From Allium sativum (lineage: Eukaryota > Streptophyta > Magnoliopsida > Asparagales > Amaryllidaceae), in contig CM060915.1 of assembly GCA_030737875.1 (NCBI GenBank), positions 566,106,577 to 566,170,576 of the forward strand: a stretch of DNA of 64,000 bases, given 5' to 3'. Each line of letters opens with the position of its first letter. Within the stretch, counting starts at the first letter, position 1. This document shows positions 11,741-22,194 of this stretch, piece by piece. A program made the position numbers and the translations under genes. The notes below the pieces were generated by a model. It saw only the letters and a program-made list of their open reading frames with translations. It was not told the origin of the DNA and ran no database searches.

Positions 11741-13609
11741 GTACTTCGGTACTTCGGTAAATACGAGATTTTAAATTTAAACAGTTTTAAATTTAAAATT
11801 TAGAAAATAAATTAAAATTTAGGAATAAATAATTAATTAAATAGAAAGAGAGTTTTTATTTAATTGGTCAGAGGCAAGTGGAAAGGAAGTAGCAGAAGAC
11901 CGAAACAGAAAGTTCGACTGTAGAAGTTCGACAGGTTTTAAAAGTAGAAATAATTAGTGAATAATTAATTTAAATTATTTATGATTAATTAAACGTAAGA
12001 AGATAATTTACAAAGAAACTGGAAGTATGGAACATCGTCTAAATAGCGATGATAAACGAAGCGAAACACCGTGTGCAACGCACACGCTTATTTCGCTCAT
12101 TTGTAAATGATGATCAAAAACTGGAATAGATACCGTGTGCGACGCACACGCTTTAACCATTCAATTTTAAAAGATAATTAAATTATCCTGATATGAACAA
12201 AGTAAGCATAGTATGTGTGATGATAAATAATGTGTAAACTGAATTATAATCAGATTAAGCTGGTAATTATTTATCGACTATAAAAGACATTGCGTACATC
12301 GTTTTGAAGAGTCCGGAATAAATATTCCACTTCGACTCGAAGTATACGACGCATATCAGGATATTGAAGACAACGATATGCAAGGGCTATTTTAAATAGT
12401 ATCTTCGGTCTGTTCAGTCCCAGAACAAACCCGAATGTACGAGTGTCTGACAACGTATATCACTTAGATTCTACACATCGAATTTACGAAAGTATATTAC
12501 GTTAGTGGCGGATAAATCCGTTTCTCTTAGCTTTATTGCCCGCAATATATTTGGGTAATCGAATGAGTGTTTCTGATGGATACGACGATGTGGCATTCAA
12601 AGTAATTGAAGAAATAATCTGTTAGAAGAATAAACGTGACCTCAAAACCTCACTACCAGTAAGTAACAAAAGTTGGGCTAGGCAGCATGGCTAGTTGGCT
12701 CATACCCAAGTAGGGTATATTATCACCATCTAGAGAATATTCATATTTGTTACTTCTTTTCGATTCTGTATCTCCCGGGAACGGTTATGTTGGTACCAAC
12801 CATAGGGGTGGTAATATATTCGTTACACTCAAGCTAAATGAGTGGACGGTCATGTGTGGGCGGGTTGCAAGACGTTCTTATTGAACCCCACTGTATCCTC
12901 TCTAGAGTACACTGGTCGGCAGGTGCTCCCATACCTTGTCTGTTGGAATCCAATCTCCAATAAGCGCTCTACGACTTTTGATTTTATACTATATACGTGA
13001 ACATGAGATGCAAGCGTTTCACAAGATGATTACTTATTTGGTAAAAACAATCGTAATATCAAATGTTTTGATATAAAGTACTTGGGTCATTATCCATATA
13101 TAATTATGGATTGATCTAAAGATTTCTAAAGTAAATGAATCTGGAAAACCTTATCTCTTACTTCCCTGTTTACATCTTTTAACTATGTTTACTCATACTA
13201 GTCCCCTGACCGACCTAGAGTTTATTTTATGTGTTTCCTAATCTCTTTGGTACTCATAATATTTATTATGAGTAGACAAGTAATTCTGGTAGGCAAGTGG
13301 AAACCTATGAAGTTCAAGTTCAAGACCGGTCTATTAGCATATCCATATCTATATATCCAGTTTGAATATTTGTATTATCCTAGTCATGATGTATAATTAT
13401 GCTGTTGTACTATGGTAATGTGTTATGATGACGTACTATGATGTATCAGACCCTGTTATGTAATATATCAAGTATTTTGTGAAATTCCGCTGTGAGATTC
13501 TGATGTTTTCTTATTCTTTTATTCTATTAGTTTTATCTTTTCTATCTCATCTTCTAAATTCTTTCAATAATGACACGACTTTCGAGGCATTGAAAATCGC
13601 GCCGTTACA

Positions 13610-14249
13610 TTTATCCTTCCCTTAAAAAAAAATGGAGTCCTTTAACAATTCCTTTTTTTTCAGGTTCCCTTATTCTCAAAAACACGAATTTCCTTCTTCA
13701 TAGCGCTACGCCACCCTGCATCTTTCACAGTCTCCTTAAAAAACTGTAGTTCTGCTCCTGTTGTTGCTTTTGGTTCTGCCTTTGGGTTTTGGTTTTGTTT
13801 TTTGTTTGTTTTGGTTGTGGGTTTTGTTTTGCCAGCCCTACTAAAGAGTCTGCCACTGTTCTACGGTGAAGCCTGGAAGAGACGTCGATCCAGAGGCATC
13901 TGACATAGCCGATGCAGAATGAGTAGAGGTCGCAGCATTGGCTTTCATAGTACTATGCCCACGTCTAGTAGATGACAAGATCCCCTCATTACATCGCTTC
14001 TCCTACTTTAGGCGTGTAATCCCTCTGCCACGTTCTTCTTGTGCAATCTCCAAATCTATCATATTCATGAGTAATGAAACAAACAAACAATGAATTGTGT
14101 GCCAATCATCCTTGGTACAAAGAGGGCTAATGCTTGGTTTATCTTGTGGTCTAAGGTAGAAGGGAGAGTTTGGTTCGATTTTTGATGGCAGTGGAGTTGT
14201 TTCACAAGCCATGGTTGAAATTTTAGAGGAAAAACATAGTGTTTACTAG
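13610..14249 (-). pseudogene. Decayed Ty1/copia gag-RT remnant, copy A
   Basis: Read on the minus strand from the primer site, gag starts at 14212 (MACETTPLPSKIEPNSPFYL), matching the N-terminus of many plant copia gags. Further on, about 13845-13910 encodes LPGFTVEQWQTL, the segment usually found after the gag zinc knuckle. About 13660-13740 encodes FKETVKDAGWRSAMKKEI, the usual start of the copia reverse-transcriptase region, followed by a stop. Everything between these pieces is deleted, so this is a scrambled remnant cut off where the giant LTR ends. The same remnant is present in copy B. Confidence 0.75.
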
Positions 14250-14261
14250 GCTCTGATACCA
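14250..14261 (-). other. Copia primer-binding site, copy A
   Basis: The minus strand reads TGGTATCAGAGC immediately after the LTR. The matching site in copy B has lost three bases (GCTCTTACCA). Confidence 0.85.
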
Positions 14262-14545
14262 TGATAAGATTATGAATTTTTTAGGCTCTGCCTTAGTTTT
14301 ATTCATTAGCAAAAACAATATATGTACAATGACTATCAACTAATCAAATCTCATAAATATGGACACTTCCTATCATTTAATCAAATCACATAAATAGGGA
14401 ATTTTCCAATCAGTGATTTCCTAATATGGTATCAGAGCTAATCAATGACTATCAGCAAATCAAATCTCATAAATAGGAAAACTTCCTATCACATAATCAA
14501 ATCACATAAATATGAAAACTTTCTATCAGTGAATTCCTAATAGCA
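14262..14545 (-). mobile_element. Copia 5' LTR (284 bp), copy A
   Basis: Bounded by TG at 14262 and CA at 14545 next to a primer site. It contains two imperfect internal repeats of a TAATCAAATCACATAAATA-type sequence. The matching LTR in copy B is 21911-22194, the same length. Confidence 0.7.
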
Positions 14546-15835
14546 TTCCACAAATTATATTAAATATCGAGAATGTAAAGCGGTCATAACATATATTCCC
14601 TCATCTACTATCGTTGGCCATATCATGATCCAATTATAAGCCAAAGGTCCATTTGCCCCTTGTTCATTATTCCTGTTTAAAACCTATTAAATATATGTGC
14701 ATTATTGATATTTAAGTGTATATCGATATTGTGTATATGGATATATATTATTTAATATATGCATGCCAACAATCACTTGGAAAGATAAGACAGAACTGGA
14801 CTAGATTAGCAAAATCATCGTACACATAACACGTAAGAACTTACCATGTGTATACGTCAAGATCAGCCACACTTATGTAGTGCTCGCATTATACACACTA
14901 GGGGAGTTTTACGACTTCGATCAGTTTCCTCCAAACAAATCCCAAAAAAAAAAAATCTTTGATAATAACAAATTTGAGCAATGATAAACACCTTCTCTTC
15001 AAAAATGCTATGCGTTTGACACTTCTTTATGGATTAGAAAAGTGCAAATTATGTAATAATGCATACAAGCGCACATGTGTGTAGTATGCAGGTCGAACAC
15101 AGGGAGGAAATTAAATCAAATTATTTATATAATTTCTTGGGCGAGCTGGACGAAACTTGAAGATTGATTTTGAAAACAAAAAATTTGAAGCTGCAAATAA
15201 AACTATTATTGAATTTAATCAGATCTGAATCTAATCAAATCTATATTCACTCCAATATGACCTTGGAAAGCAATTTAAAAGCAGAATTTAAAATTGTAGA
15301 AATTAAGTAACAAACAAAAATAAATTAGGATTAGCACTGCATCTAATCAGACAGCCAATCACTAATGAAAATAAGTGCAAAAGACAATTAGTACTCTACC
15401 AAACCAAATTGTGTAGATGACGCCAGTTGCTAATAAAACGCAGAAAAGTAAAAGAAAACTCTCAATTCATGGATGAAGATTTACAATGAGAATACATGGG
15501 TATTTATAGGATAAATAGCCAAACTAAACCCTAATACAATCATAAATGGGCGTTAGTTCATTCTATTAAATTGGGCTTTTCCTCTTGCTTCTTTGATCCT
15601 TCTTTATTGATTTGTGATATGCATAGTCTTTTTACCAAATATTTTCTTGTTCAATAAGCATCTTGATGTGAGATCCACATCTGCAAGTCTTCAAATATAT
15701 ATACACAACCACTTGATCTCTATTTTCTATTTTTCTGACTACATGTGGCTTAGTCGGCATATCTGTAAAAGTGACAAAATAAACACATTTTCATTTTAAT
15801 CACTATGTTACCTGGTTTTAGGTTTGTCAAATCGC
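14546..15835. other. Duplicated spacer without recognised gene
   Basis: AT-rich, shared with 22195-23537. One part (about 15060-15110) reads GCGCACATGTGTG...GCAGGTCGAACACAGGGAGG, a motif common in plant repeats, but no element boundary could be set. No convincing coding frame. Confidence 0.6.
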
Positions 15836-15840
15836 ACGAC

Positions 15841-16462
15841 TGTTAGATTTGGTGATATAAAATCACAAATTGATTGGAACAAATTTGCAAAGAATGGAAA
15901 GTAAATATTTTTATAATGGGAATGCATTGATTGCATTTGATGATGTGGTAGAGAAATAAATGAAGGGATTAATTTCTTCCATCTATGCTAAAGAAACGGA
16001 TTGATTTACTTCCTATGTTTGCACATTTGTTATTATAGTAATTTGCCACCATTATATTATTACCATATGTTGGTAATTTAATTGATGACTCACATAGATT
16101 TGCACTGGCTATATATTGAGGGGTAGACTTTAGTGCAAACCCATCCTGGCTTAGAGCCAGTGATCCCCAATGATGTCTCTTCTTGTTAAACCTGATTGAG
16201 ATTTGGATATGTAAACTCTTATTTTGTAATCTCTTGTAATTCTCTCGTGTGGAATAAAATCTCTCTCTGTTGGACTGGACGTACACTATGATGATAGTGG
16301 AACCAGTATAAATATTGTGTGTCTCTTTATTTCTCTGCTATAGTTAATTATTTAATATTTTGTTGATGTAATAGAATAATTGCTATCAGATTAGATTGGT
16401 GTTCAATTAGCAAATTTAGATCCTGCTTATTGCGCTTCCGCATATGCACAAAAATCATAACA
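15841..16462. mobile_element. Solo LTR (622 bp) with 5-bp target duplication
   Basis: Starts TGTTAGATTT and ends AAATCATAACA, so the tips are inverted TGTTA/TAACA. It is flanked by ACGAC on both sides (15836-15840 and 16463-16467). Copy B has the intact empty site with a single ACGAC at 23538-23542. Near the 3' end is TTATTGCGCTTCCGC, common in plant copia LTRs. The open frame at 15969-16286 (minus) lies inside it and is incidental. Confidence 0.93.
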
Positions 16463-16467
16463 ACGAC

Positions 16468-17066
16468 AACTAACAGTCTAACATGTTTATTGGAGGGTCC
16501 ACTTGTATAATTATAACATTACTGATTACCCCATTGATATTCACTGTTTAAACTAATTTGCACCAAATATCCGAAATGTAAGTCGGGTAAAATAGCATAA
16601 CCCTATTCTCTTTTAAAGATGTTTGGTTTGTACTTCTCATATTTGGTTGTGTGTGTGGTTTCATCATTGTTAACTATATGTTATCAATTACTTTCTACTT
16701 ATTTAGTTACTATACCCTCCTTGGAGGAGAGTTTGTTTTGTCTTTCTTATGGTCAATGTTCTACTTAGGAAACATGCAAGATATTATTCAACGATGATCG
16801 AGGAGGCATATTCACAACTTCAGTTTTGACCGTGTTCTATATGACAATAGTGATCAAAATAAAAACGGTGCAAAGACCAACCCATAATTTGTAAAATTCG
16901 TTGAAAAGAATATCTTACATCAGAGAAACAATTACTGTACTACAAATAACATGATTGTACTCCCCTCGTTCACTTGTTATACACAGTATACACGGCAAAA
17001 TAAATAGAACAAACAAAAGAATTCAACTTTACATGAGAACCAACCACATGTACATATAGACATGTA
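16468..17066. other. Duplicated spacer downstream of DMP copy A
   Basis: Shared with 23543-24166 with small indels. No gene recognised. Confidence 0.6.
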
Positions 17067-17075
17067 CGTAAAACG

Positions 17076-17461
17076 AGAGCTAATCCTCTATATCTAAAAT
17101 TATCTGTCCCTCTATACCCAACAAATCAGAATTTCTGATTTCCAACTTTTTACTATTAAGTCAAAGAAAAAAAAAAGATTTAATCATAAAAAGGTGAAAT
17201 TTAGGAATGCTGATTGGTTGGGTATATAGTGTGGAAAATAAAAAGAAAGCCAAACTTAACAAAAAAAAATATTTAAAAGTATGTTAAGTTTATTTTTTAG
17301 GCAAAAGTCCAGGTTTTAGTGTAAACTGAAAAATGGCGTACTTTTGATAAAAAATGTGGATTTTTTCCCAACAAACAAACATAGCGTACTATTGATCAAA
17401 AAAAATTCTAAGCTTGTCTTTTAAAAGAAAATGAACAGAAAATTTATGTGATTTTATTTTG
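17076..17461. mobile_element. 386-bp insertion with 9-bp target duplication
   Basis: Flanked by CGTAAAACG at 17067-17075 and 17462-17470. Copy B has a single CGTAAAACG (24167-24175) and nothing between. A 9-bp duplication suggests a Mutator-like non-autonomous element, but I see no clear terminal inverted repeats (ends AGAGCTAATC... and ...ATTTTATTTTG), so the class is open. It sits 60-446 bp past the stop codon of DMP copy A, in its probable 3' UTR/terminator region. Confidence 0.75.
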
Positions 17462-17521
17462 CGTAAAACGTCTCTACACAGGTATTTATCCCTCACCGAT
17501 CACGGGCAAAAAAATAAAAAA

Positions 17522-18223
17522 TTACTGAGCAGCAGGGGCGGAATCAGTATACCCAATTCCCTTCCTGGAAGTTGGGAAGATCATAAACACCAAGCTGGAC
17601 ACAACAGCAGCCCCCAATGGCAGATTCACTGCCAACTCCTTCGAGTTCGGCCCCGCATCTGGGAACAAACACTTCTGCACGTCCGATGTACTAAACGATA
17701 TCGACAGAAATACCAACACGGTAAAGAAGGCATGGACCAAATCCAGCACCGTCAGCCTATACCGTCTCAAATCAGTAAAAACCCTGCACCTCTCCAGCCC
17801 GCCCTTATCGTAGTTAAACAGGTAAATGCCATCGAAGGTGGCGAGTCCATAGTAGATCTTGCCATCGCAGCCTCTGAGGCTGTCGGTGATGGAAAAGAAG
17901 ACGCACGAAAGGGCACATAAGACGATGAGTGCTAAGGTTAGAGTGGTGTTGGAAGGGTAGCACTCCCCTCTTTTCGTGAAGGAAGGAGAGAGGGCCTGAA
18001 AGGCGAGCACTGTCCCCGTTGGTAGAAGTTTTACAAGGTTGGCTGCGCTTGATAGCGTTTTGTCCGTTGTCATGTTGTTTGATCTCTGCCTTGCGTAAGT
18101 TGCTGGGGTTGTTGCTGGTGGTGGTGGTACCGGAGTTATAGGTTTGGGAGTTAGAGGGAGCTCCAGTGCTTCCTTTGAGGTGTAGTAGTTGTTTGGGATT
18201 GTTATTGATGTTTCTCCTGCCAT
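17522..18223 (-). CDS. DMP: DMP family membrane protein (DUF679), copy A
   Basis: Intronless 233-codon frame. DMP proteins are plant-specific four-pass membrane proteins linked to ER/vacuole membrane remodelling, senescence and, in one clade, sperm-egg fusion; which clade this belongs to cannot be told here. Residues 1-56 form a proline/threonine-rich soluble tail. Likely membrane helices are about 61-81, 93-114, 157-178 and 197-217. Family hallmarks are SAANLVKLLPTGTVLAFQ, GKIYYGLATFDG, RRYRLTVLDLVHAFFTVL and LPLGAAVVSSLVFMIFPTSR. The length is normal. The paralogue at 24229-24927 differs at about ten residues, mostly in the tail and helix 2 (LIVLC versus LNIFC). The ATG is supported by conservation and by a TATA box 105 bp upstream. 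No defects seen; likely functional. Confidence 0.95.
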   Translation of the reverse strand: MAGETSITIPNNYYTSKEALELPLTPKPITPVPPPPATTPATYARQRSNNMTTDKTLSSAANLVKLLPTGTVLAFQALSPSFTKRGECYPSNTTLTLALIVLCALSCVFFSITDSLRGCDGKIYYGLATFDGIYLFNYDKGGLERCRVFTDLRRYRLTVLDLVHAFFTVLVFLSISFSTSDVQKCLFPDAGPNSKELAVNLPLGAAVVSSLVFMIFPTSRKGIGYTDSAPAAQ

Positions 18224-18327
18224 TGAACAAATACTATGGATGGATTGGATAAGTTTGCTTTTAAAATTTGAAGCTTTGTAACTTCTCAGAATTATGTTTG
18301 GATTGATACATATCGATTAGAAAGTTA

Positions 18328-18337
18328 CTATATATAG
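18328..18337 (-). promoter_or_regulatory. TATA box of DMP copy A
   Basis: CTATATATAG on the minus strand, 105 bp before the ATG. It is conserved in copy B at 25034-25043. The shared promoter extends only to 18647, where a MULE end begins. Confidence 0.65.
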
Positions 18338-18647
18338 AAGCAGACCCTGGCCTGCATGACTGGATTTTGCGCTAATGTTGTTCACGTTTGTTTATTAGCA
18401 TTTATCCTACTAAGTCAAGGAGAATTTTAGGTTACTTGTAATGCCTGAACTGTGCGACTTGTACAAGCCATGTTTCCCAGAATTTATGGCTTGCACGTGC
18501 GAATTTTATCGCGTTTCCACATTACTTAAAATCGCGCAGTTCATATTAACATATATCATTTGATCGTCCTTTGTCAACTTGCATATAAAAAAAGTGTTAT
18601 ATTTTTCTTTAAGATTTCCTTAACATTACAAGGCATGATTATTTTCT

Positions 18648-19180
18648 GGACTTTTTACCATGTTAGACCTGTTTAAGAATTGTATAACGCAAATAGACCT
18701 GTTTTGAAAAGTAATTACAGAAATAGACCTGTTTTGTATTAACGAAGGCGCGTTTTGGAATCTCGCCCAAAGGCGCGATTTGGAAACTCGTCTGTACACT
18801 TTTGTTTTGAACTCCATAGCGACTTTCTTGAAATTCGATTTGGACATAACTCGAATTTTATAATATGAAATTCCCATTTTTCTGTTTCATTACTGAAATA
18901 TAGTTCTATAGATTCAAACGTTTTGTGTTTCAATGAAAACCGACGTATAACGATTCCTATATATTCGAATGTAGATGTAAACTTTAAACTTCGAACTACC
19001 ACGACATTTAATTAGTATATATAGCTTAACCAAACAACGTAAAACAAATACCAAATTCTAATATTCAAATACAAGAGAGATACATAGTCCGGTTAACGAC
19101 AGATAAGTTCGAAACATAATAAATACAGATACACGAAATGCAACACACTGACATCGCATCAACAAACATACATCTCCAGT
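18648..19180 (-). mobile_element. MULE 3' non-coding end
   Basis: Starts exactly where homology with copy B stops (GGACTTTTTACCATGTTAGA). It carries three spaced repeats of a TAGACCTGTTT motif (about 18664-18735). Subterminal repeats of this kind are usual in plant MULEs. The opposite terminal repeat is missing because the element is cut at about 19965, so neither the tip nor a 9-bp target duplication can be confirmed. Confidence 0.6.
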
Positions 19181-19960
19181 TTAGGCTGCTGAAGTACACT
19201 GCTTTCTGTTATGGCCCAGCGATCCACATTTGCTGCATCTGTTTGTTTTGGGTGTTTGATGCTCGTCCATAACATTTTTGAACCTCGTTGATTTGGGTCG
19301 TCCAGCTAGTCTTTTGATAGTTGGAGGCAGCATTCGTGGACTGTTGTACGGGTCCCAGTATTTCTTATCGCGTACAGGATTAAACTCTGGGTCGTATGTA
19401 GCTCTATAGCTTTCGACGGAGTACCATTCAGAAGCAAAATCGTGATGTGATGTATTACTACCAAAACCCTGGGCTGAACAAGCTGTCATCACATGAGCAC
19501 ATGGTATCTTCTGCAGAAGTGGGATTCTGCATGTACATGTGACATCAGAACCGTCGATCACAACATCATATTCATCGCCGTAATTGTTAATCACTTGCCA
19601 TTTATATCGACCAAATCGAACAAGCCTACAACGACGTGCGTCAATAGCACGAGCTTCAATTTTAGCTTCCCATTTTGGAGTAAGTTTCGAATTCAGACCC
19701 GCCCCCTTTTCTCGTCTCTTATAGAAATACTCAACTGATCGAAAGAACGTTCTTGCAACCAACGCCTTTATAGATAAGGATCTGGTGCCTTTTAGTACGC
19801 CATTAAAACTTTTAGATGCGTTGGTCGTCATAATATGGAAGCGGTCGCCGTCATCTTTGCAAAGAGCCCAGTTTTCTTCGCAATTTCCTAGGCTTCGTTC
19901 AATCCAGTCATGCGCCTCCGGCTTAGTTGTCTTGATCTCTTCTCTAAGTTTACGACGCAT
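19181..19960 (-). pseudogene. MULE transposase, C-terminal half
   Basis: 259 codons open to a stop with no internal breaks. Residues 10-80 carry the HIMTTNASKSFNGVLKGTRS block typical of MuDR-type transposases. A SWIM zinc finger follows (C142-x-C144...C154-x-H156), and the C-terminus is a CCHC knuckle (C242, C245, H250, C255). The N-terminal DDE catalytic half is absent: the frame runs into giant-LTR sequence at about 19960-19972. The first codon shown is therefore not a true start. A clean reading frame suggests recent truncation. It cannot be an active transposase alone. Confidence 0.85.
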
Positions 19961-19972
19961 ATCACTTCGGCT

Positions 19973-21266
19973 CGAAGAGTTCGGAATATATATTCCACTT
20001 CGGCTCGAAGTATACGACGCATATCAGGATACTGAATACGACGATATGCAAGGGCTATTTTAAATAGTATCTTCGGTTTGTTCAGTCCCAGAACAAACCC
20101 GAATGGACGAGTGTCTGACAACGTTTATCAGTTAGATTCTACACAACGAATTTACGAAAGTATATTACGTTGGTGGCGGAGAAATTCGTTTCTCTTAGCT
20201 TTATTGCACACAACTTATTTGGGTAATCGAATGAGTGTTTCTGACGGATACGACGATGTGGCATTCAAAGTAATTGAAGAAATAATCTGTCAGAAGAGTA
20301 AATCGTGACCTCAAAACCTCACAACCAGTAAGTAACAAAAGTTGGGTTAGGCAGCATGGCTAGTTGGGTCATACCCAAGCAGGGATATTATGACCATCTA
20401 GAGAATATTCATATTTGTTACTTCTTTTCGATTCTGTATCTCCCGGGAATGGTTATGTTGGTACCAACCGTAGAGGTGGTAATATATTCGTTACACTCAA
20501 GCTAAATGAGTGGACGGTCATGTGTGGCCGGGTTGCAAGACGTTCTTATTGAACCCCAGTGTATCCTCTCTAGAGTACACTGGTCGGCAGGTGCTCCCAT
20601 ACCTTGTCTGTTGGAATCCAATCTCCAATAAGCGCTCTACGACTTTTGATTTTATACTATATACGTGAACGTGAGATGCAAGCGTTTCACTAGATGATTA
20701 TTTATTTGATAAAAACTATCGTAATATCAAACATTTTGATATAAAGTACTTGGGTCATTATCCATATATTAGTTATGGATTGATCTAAAGATTTCTAAAG
20801 TAAATGAATTTGGAAAACCTTATTTCTTACTTCCCTGTTTACATCTTTTAACTGTTTTTACTCATCCTAGTCCCCTGACTGACCCAGAGTTTATTTTCCG
20901 TGTTTCCTAAACTCTTGGGTACTCATAATATTTATTATGATTTAGGCAGGCAAGTGGAAACCTATGAAGTTCAAGTTCAAGACCGGTCTAGTAGCATATC
21001 CATATCTATGTATCCAATTTGAATATCTGTATTATCCTAGTCATGATGTATAATTATGTTGTTGTACTATGGTAATGTATTATGATGATGTACTATGATG
21101 TATCAGACCCTGTTATGTAATATATCAAGTATTTTGTGAAATTCCGCTGTGAGATTCCGATGTTTTCTTATTCTTCTATTCTATTAGTTCTACCTTTTCT
21201 ATCTCATCTTCTAAATTCTTTCAATAATGACACGACTTTTGAGGAATCGAAAATCGTGCCGTTACA
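19973..21266 (+). mobile_element. Giant-LTR 3' fragment (left end of duplication copy B)
   Basis: Matches LTR 3 from about 12300 to its end. It ends GTGCCGTTACA and is followed by the same CCTTCCCTTAA flank as LTR 3, not by a primer site. It is therefore part of the segmental duplication rather than a separate insertion. Its junction with the MULE marks the duplication breakpoint. The motif CTTCGGCTCGAAG occurs twice at the junction (about 19968 and 19999). Confidence 0.85.
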
Positions 21267-21910
21267 TTTGTCCTTCCCTTAACAAAAAATGGAGTCCCTT
21301 TAACAATTCCTTTTTTTTCAGGTTCCCTTATTCTCAAAAACATGAATTTTCTTCTGCAAAGCGCTACACCACCCTGCATCTTTCACAGTCTCCTTGAAAA
21401 ACTGTAGTTCTGCTCCTACTGTTGCTTTTGGTTTTGTTTTTGGGTTTGTTTATCGTTTGTTTTGGTTTTGGGTTTTGTTTTGACAGCCCTACTAAAGAGT
21501 CTGCCACTGTTCTACGGTGAAGCCTGGAAGAGACGTCGATCCAAAGACATCTGACATAGCCGATGCAGAATGAGTAGAGGTTGCAGCAATGGCTTTCATA
21601 GTACTATGCCCACGTCTAGTAGATGACAAGACCCCCTCATTACATGGCTTCTCCTACTTTATGCGTGTAATCCCTCTGCCATGTTCTTCTTGTGCAATCT
21701 CCAAATCTATCATATTCATGAGCAATGAAACAAACAAACAATGAATTGTGTGTCAATCATCCTTGGTACAAAGAGGGCTGATGCTTGGTTTATCTTGTGT
21801 TCCAAGGTAGAAGGGAGAGTTTGGTTTGATTTTTGATGGCGGTGGAGTTGTTTCACCAGCCATGGTTGAAATTTTAGAAGAAAAACATAGTGTTTACTAG
21901 GCTCTTACCA
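21267..21910 (-). pseudogene. Decayed copia gag-RT remnant, copy B
   Basis: Same scrambled remnant as 13610-14249 (gag start, LPGFTVEQ-type segment and RT start) with the same deletions, plus a 3-bp loss in the primer site. It shows that decay preceded the duplication. Confidence 0.72.
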
Positions 21911-22194
21911 TGATAAGAATATGAATTTTTTAGGCTCTGCCTTAGTTTTATTCTTTAGCAAAAACAATATATTTACAATGACTATCAACTAATCAAATCT
22001 CATAAATATGGACACTTCCTATCATATAATCAAATCACATAAATAGGGAATTTTCCTATCAGTGATTTCCTAAAATGGTATGAGAGCTAATCAATGACTA
22101 TCAGCTAATCAAATCCCATAAATAGAAAAACTTCCTATCATATAATCAAATCACATAAATATGAAAACTTCCTTTCAGTGATTTCCTAATAGCA
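21911..22194 (-). mobile_element. Copia 5' LTR (284 bp), copy B
   Basis: TGATAAG...TAATAGCA, colinear with 14262-14545. Confidence 0.7.

Larger units (their letters stand above)
9487..13609 (+). mobile_element. Complete giant LTR (4123 bp), third in chain
   Basis: Starts TGTAATGTCCCGAC after a polypurine tract and ends GCCGTTACA, followed by unrelated sequence (a copia remnant) rather than a primer site. This is therefore the right end of the chain. The first kilobase is close to LTR 2, while the second half (from roughly 10.8 kb) differs noticeably more, up to about 9% around 11.2-11.35 kb by eye. The second half also resembles the LTR fragment at 19973-21266. It carries the same TATA box, minisatellite and conserved 3' block. 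Confidence 0.92.
12300..18647. repeat. Segmental duplication copy A (giant-LTR end to DMP promoter)
   Basis: Colinear with 19973-25352. Both contain the giant-LTR 3' end, a decayed copia remnant, spacer, a DMP gene and about 425 bp of its promoter. Homology stops at ...ATTATTTTCT (18647 / 25352). Copy A is longer because of two insertions absent from copy B (15841-16462 and 17076-17461). Identity looks like about 95% in most places. Confidence 0.88.

Noticed and set aside
17459..17920. Plus-strand frame antisense to DMP copy A (and 24439-24642 in copy B)
   Set aside because: Shadow of the DMP gene; it is not kept open to the same length in copy B.
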